From: Caballeronia turbans
GTDB taxonomy: Bacteria > Pseudomonadota > Gammaproteobacteria > Burkholderiales > Burkholderiaceae
Length of the DNA stretch: 64,000 nucleotides
Assembly (NCBI GenBank): GCA_001544655.2
Contig: FCOD02000009.1
Coordinates: 62,001 to 126,000 of the forward strand
Direction of reading: 5' to 3'
The notes beneath the pieces are model-generated. The model saw only the letters and a list, made by a program, of their open reading frames with translations, did not search any database and was not told where the DNA came from. Positions within the stretch are counted from its first letter, which is position 1. Every line of letters starts with the position of its first letter. The position numbers and the translations under genes were made by a program. Shown here piece by piece: positions 62,864 to 64,000 of this stretch.

Positions 62864-63679
62864 ATGAAAAGTGTGCGCACAATGGACATACAGACCGTCG
62901 CGCTCGACGGTCAACTGCTTCGCGTCGGCATCTGGCGGGGCAGTAACGCCTCGCCGCCGCTCCTCATCTTCAATGGCATCGGCGCCAATCTGGAACTGGT
63001 CCAGCCATTCGCCGACGCGCTCGGCGACGTGGAAGTCGTGATCTTCGATGTTCCCGGTGTGGGCGGATCGTCCACGCCGCTCGCGCCGTATCGCTTCTCC
63101 ACGCTGGCCGTGCTGGCCGACAAGCTGCTCGCGAAGCTCGGCTATGCCGGACCGGTCGATGTCCTCGGCGTGTCCTGGGGCGGTGCGCTCGCGCAGCAGT
63201 TCGCGTATCTGTATCCGTACCGTTGCCGGCGGCTCGTGCTTGCCGCCACATCGCCGGGCGTCATCATGGTGCCGGGGAGGCTCTCGGTGCTTTCCAAGCT
63301 GATCGGCGCGCGCCGTTACCGGGACCCGGATTATCTGCGCGAGATCGGCGCGGAGATCTACGGCGGCGCGTACCGGCGCGACCCCGAACTCTTGGCCGAA
63401 CACGGGCGTCACATCCAGGCGCCGGGCGGGCGCGGCTACGTGTATCAGTTACTGGCCACATGCGGATGGAGCAGCCTGCTCTGGCTCGGTTCGCTGCGCC
63501 AGCCGACACTCGTCATGCACGGTGACGACGATCCCATCGTTCCTCTCGTCAACGCGAAGATTCTTGCGCGCTGCATCCGTCAGGCGAGGCTGCACGTTAT
63601 CGAGGACGGTCATCTGTTTCTCATCACGCGAACGAGCGAAGTCGGCCCTCTGGTGCGTGACTTTCTCATGCAGCAGTAG
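62864..63679 (+). CDS. phaZ: intracellular PHA depolymerase (PhaZ-like alpha/beta hydrolase)
   Basis: About 271 residues from the ATG at 62864; ATG at 62882 is possible. The nucleophile is Ser104 in GVSWGGA, the acid Asp in HGDDDPIVP and the base His in EDGHLFL. PPLLIFNGIGANLELVQPFA and FDVPGVGGSSTP match mcl-PHA depolymerases of P. putida. The 128-base gap after the synthase gene has no ribosome site for the longer 62732 frame. The gene would mobilise stored mcl-PHA. Confidence 0.88.
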   Translation: MKSVRTMDIQTVALDGQLLRVGIWRGSNASPPLLIFNGIGANLELVQPFADALGDVEVVIFDVPGVGGSSTPLAPYRFSTLAVLADKLLAKLGYAGPVDVLGVSWGGALAQQFAYLYPYRCRRLVLAATSPGVIMVPGRLSVLSKLIGARRYRDPDYLREIGAEIYGGAYRRDPELLAEHGRHIQAPGGRGYVYQLLATCGWSSLLWLGSLRQPTLVMHGDDDPIVPLVNAKILARCIRQARLHVIEDGHLFLITRTSEVGPLVRDFLMQQ

Positions 63680-63724
63680 GGACGATTTGAAGCCTGCGAA
63701 AATCCACAAGCCGAAGGGCTACCC

Positions 63725-64000
63725 ATGAAACGTGTCAGTACGATTCCGGCGTCGATGGAGCGCAACTCCAACGGCGCCGCACCTGCTTTGTCGATCGACG
63801 TCTTTTTCGATTTCGTTTGCCCGTGGTGCCTGATCGGCAGTCGCCAACTGAAGGCCGCGATGAGCCGGTTCGCCGATTTGCGCGCCGACGGCGTGAGATG
63901 GCGTTCATGCGAGCTTTTGCCCGAGACGCCTGCGGGCGGCGTCGATTACCAGGCGTTCTATCTTGCGCGCCTCGGCAGCGCGGAGAATGTCGCCGCCCGG
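63725..64000 (+). CDS. DsbA-family oxidoreductase (partial, cut by window end)
   Basis: At least 92 residues are visible from the ATG at 63725. SIDVFFDFVCPWCLIGSRQL carries the thioredoxin-fold CPWC site of FrnE/2-hydroxychromene-isomerase-like DsbA proteins; there is no signal peptide, suggesting a cytoplasmic enzyme. The C-terminal half lies beyond the window. Confidence 0.85.
   Translation, partial: MKRVSTIPASMERNSNGAAPALSIDVFFDFVCPWCLIGSRQLKAAMSRFADLRADGVRWRSCELLPETPAGGVDYQAFYLARLGSAENVAAR

Noticed and set aside
1-64000. CRISPR arrays, tRNA or rRNA genes, intact transposases
   Set aside because: None seen on either strand; no regularly spaced repeats, cloverleaf-like sequences or transposase motifs were noticed.

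Overview
The window is 64 kb of GC-rich DNA from a Gram-negative bacterium. Protein-level features point to the Burkholderiaceae (Burkholderia, Paraburkholderia or Caballeronia). These include a Burkholderia-type trimeric porin, a complete-looking type VI secretion (T6SS) core in a Burkholderia-like order, duplicated sugar ABC permeases, a YceI protein, an RT0821/Lpp0805-type surface protein and several compact catabolic operons. No rRNA, tRNA, CRISPR array or intact mobile element was seen. Genus and replicon are inference.

Layout. (1) 0-6 kb: two small hypothetical genes, an SsuA-type sulfonate-binding protein, a frameshifted remnant of an SsuD-like monooxygenase, a small membrane protein, a YeiH-type sulfate exporter coupled to a cysteine-rich 77-residue protein, and a CmcJ/NvfI-type oxygenase gene behind a perfect 16-bp palindrome. 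(2) 6-16 kb, minus strand: a KaiC-like ATPase coupled to a hybrid histidine kinase, a four-gene sugar ABC importer with two different permeases, and an ECF sigma/anti-sigma pair divergent from a 78-residue protein. (3) 16.6-37.0 kb, plus strand: the T6SS operon hcp-tssABC-tssE-tssF-tssG-clpV-PAAR-vgrG-fha-tssK-tssL-tssM-tagF, densely packed with many start/stop overlaps and lacking a recognisable tssJ. (4) 37.0-41.0 kb, minus strand, converging on tagF: an operon of a FecR-like protein, a c-type-haem HAMP membrane protein, a PpkA-type kinase and a PppA-type phosphatase. (5) 41-51 kb: YceI, an unrecognised 511-residue protein with a 44-residue gene upstream, small envelope proteins, and an operon of an AapJ-like binding protein, an SLC13/ArsB permease and a SulP transporter. 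(6) 51.6-56.8 kb, minus strand: a catabolic operon (quinone oxidoreductase, TauD-family dioxygenase, BKACE enzyme, MFS transporter, 68-residue protein, Rieske ferredoxin). (7) 57-64 kb, plus strand: porin, BON protein, then acyl-CoA synthetase, MaoC/PhaJ hydratase, class II-like PHA synthase, PHA depolymerase and a DsbA-family protein cut by the window end, which together read as a medium-chain polyhydroxyalkanoate locus.

The most notable system is the join of blocks 3 and 4. Fha, PpkA and PppA form the known threonine-phosphorylation switch of T6SS. Here the kinase and phosphatase are co-transcribed with a periplasmic FecR-like protein and a haem-c HAMP protein that has no output domain. This suggests an envelope or redox input to T6SS firing through a route different from TagQRST. 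The idea is inference from gene order and motifs.
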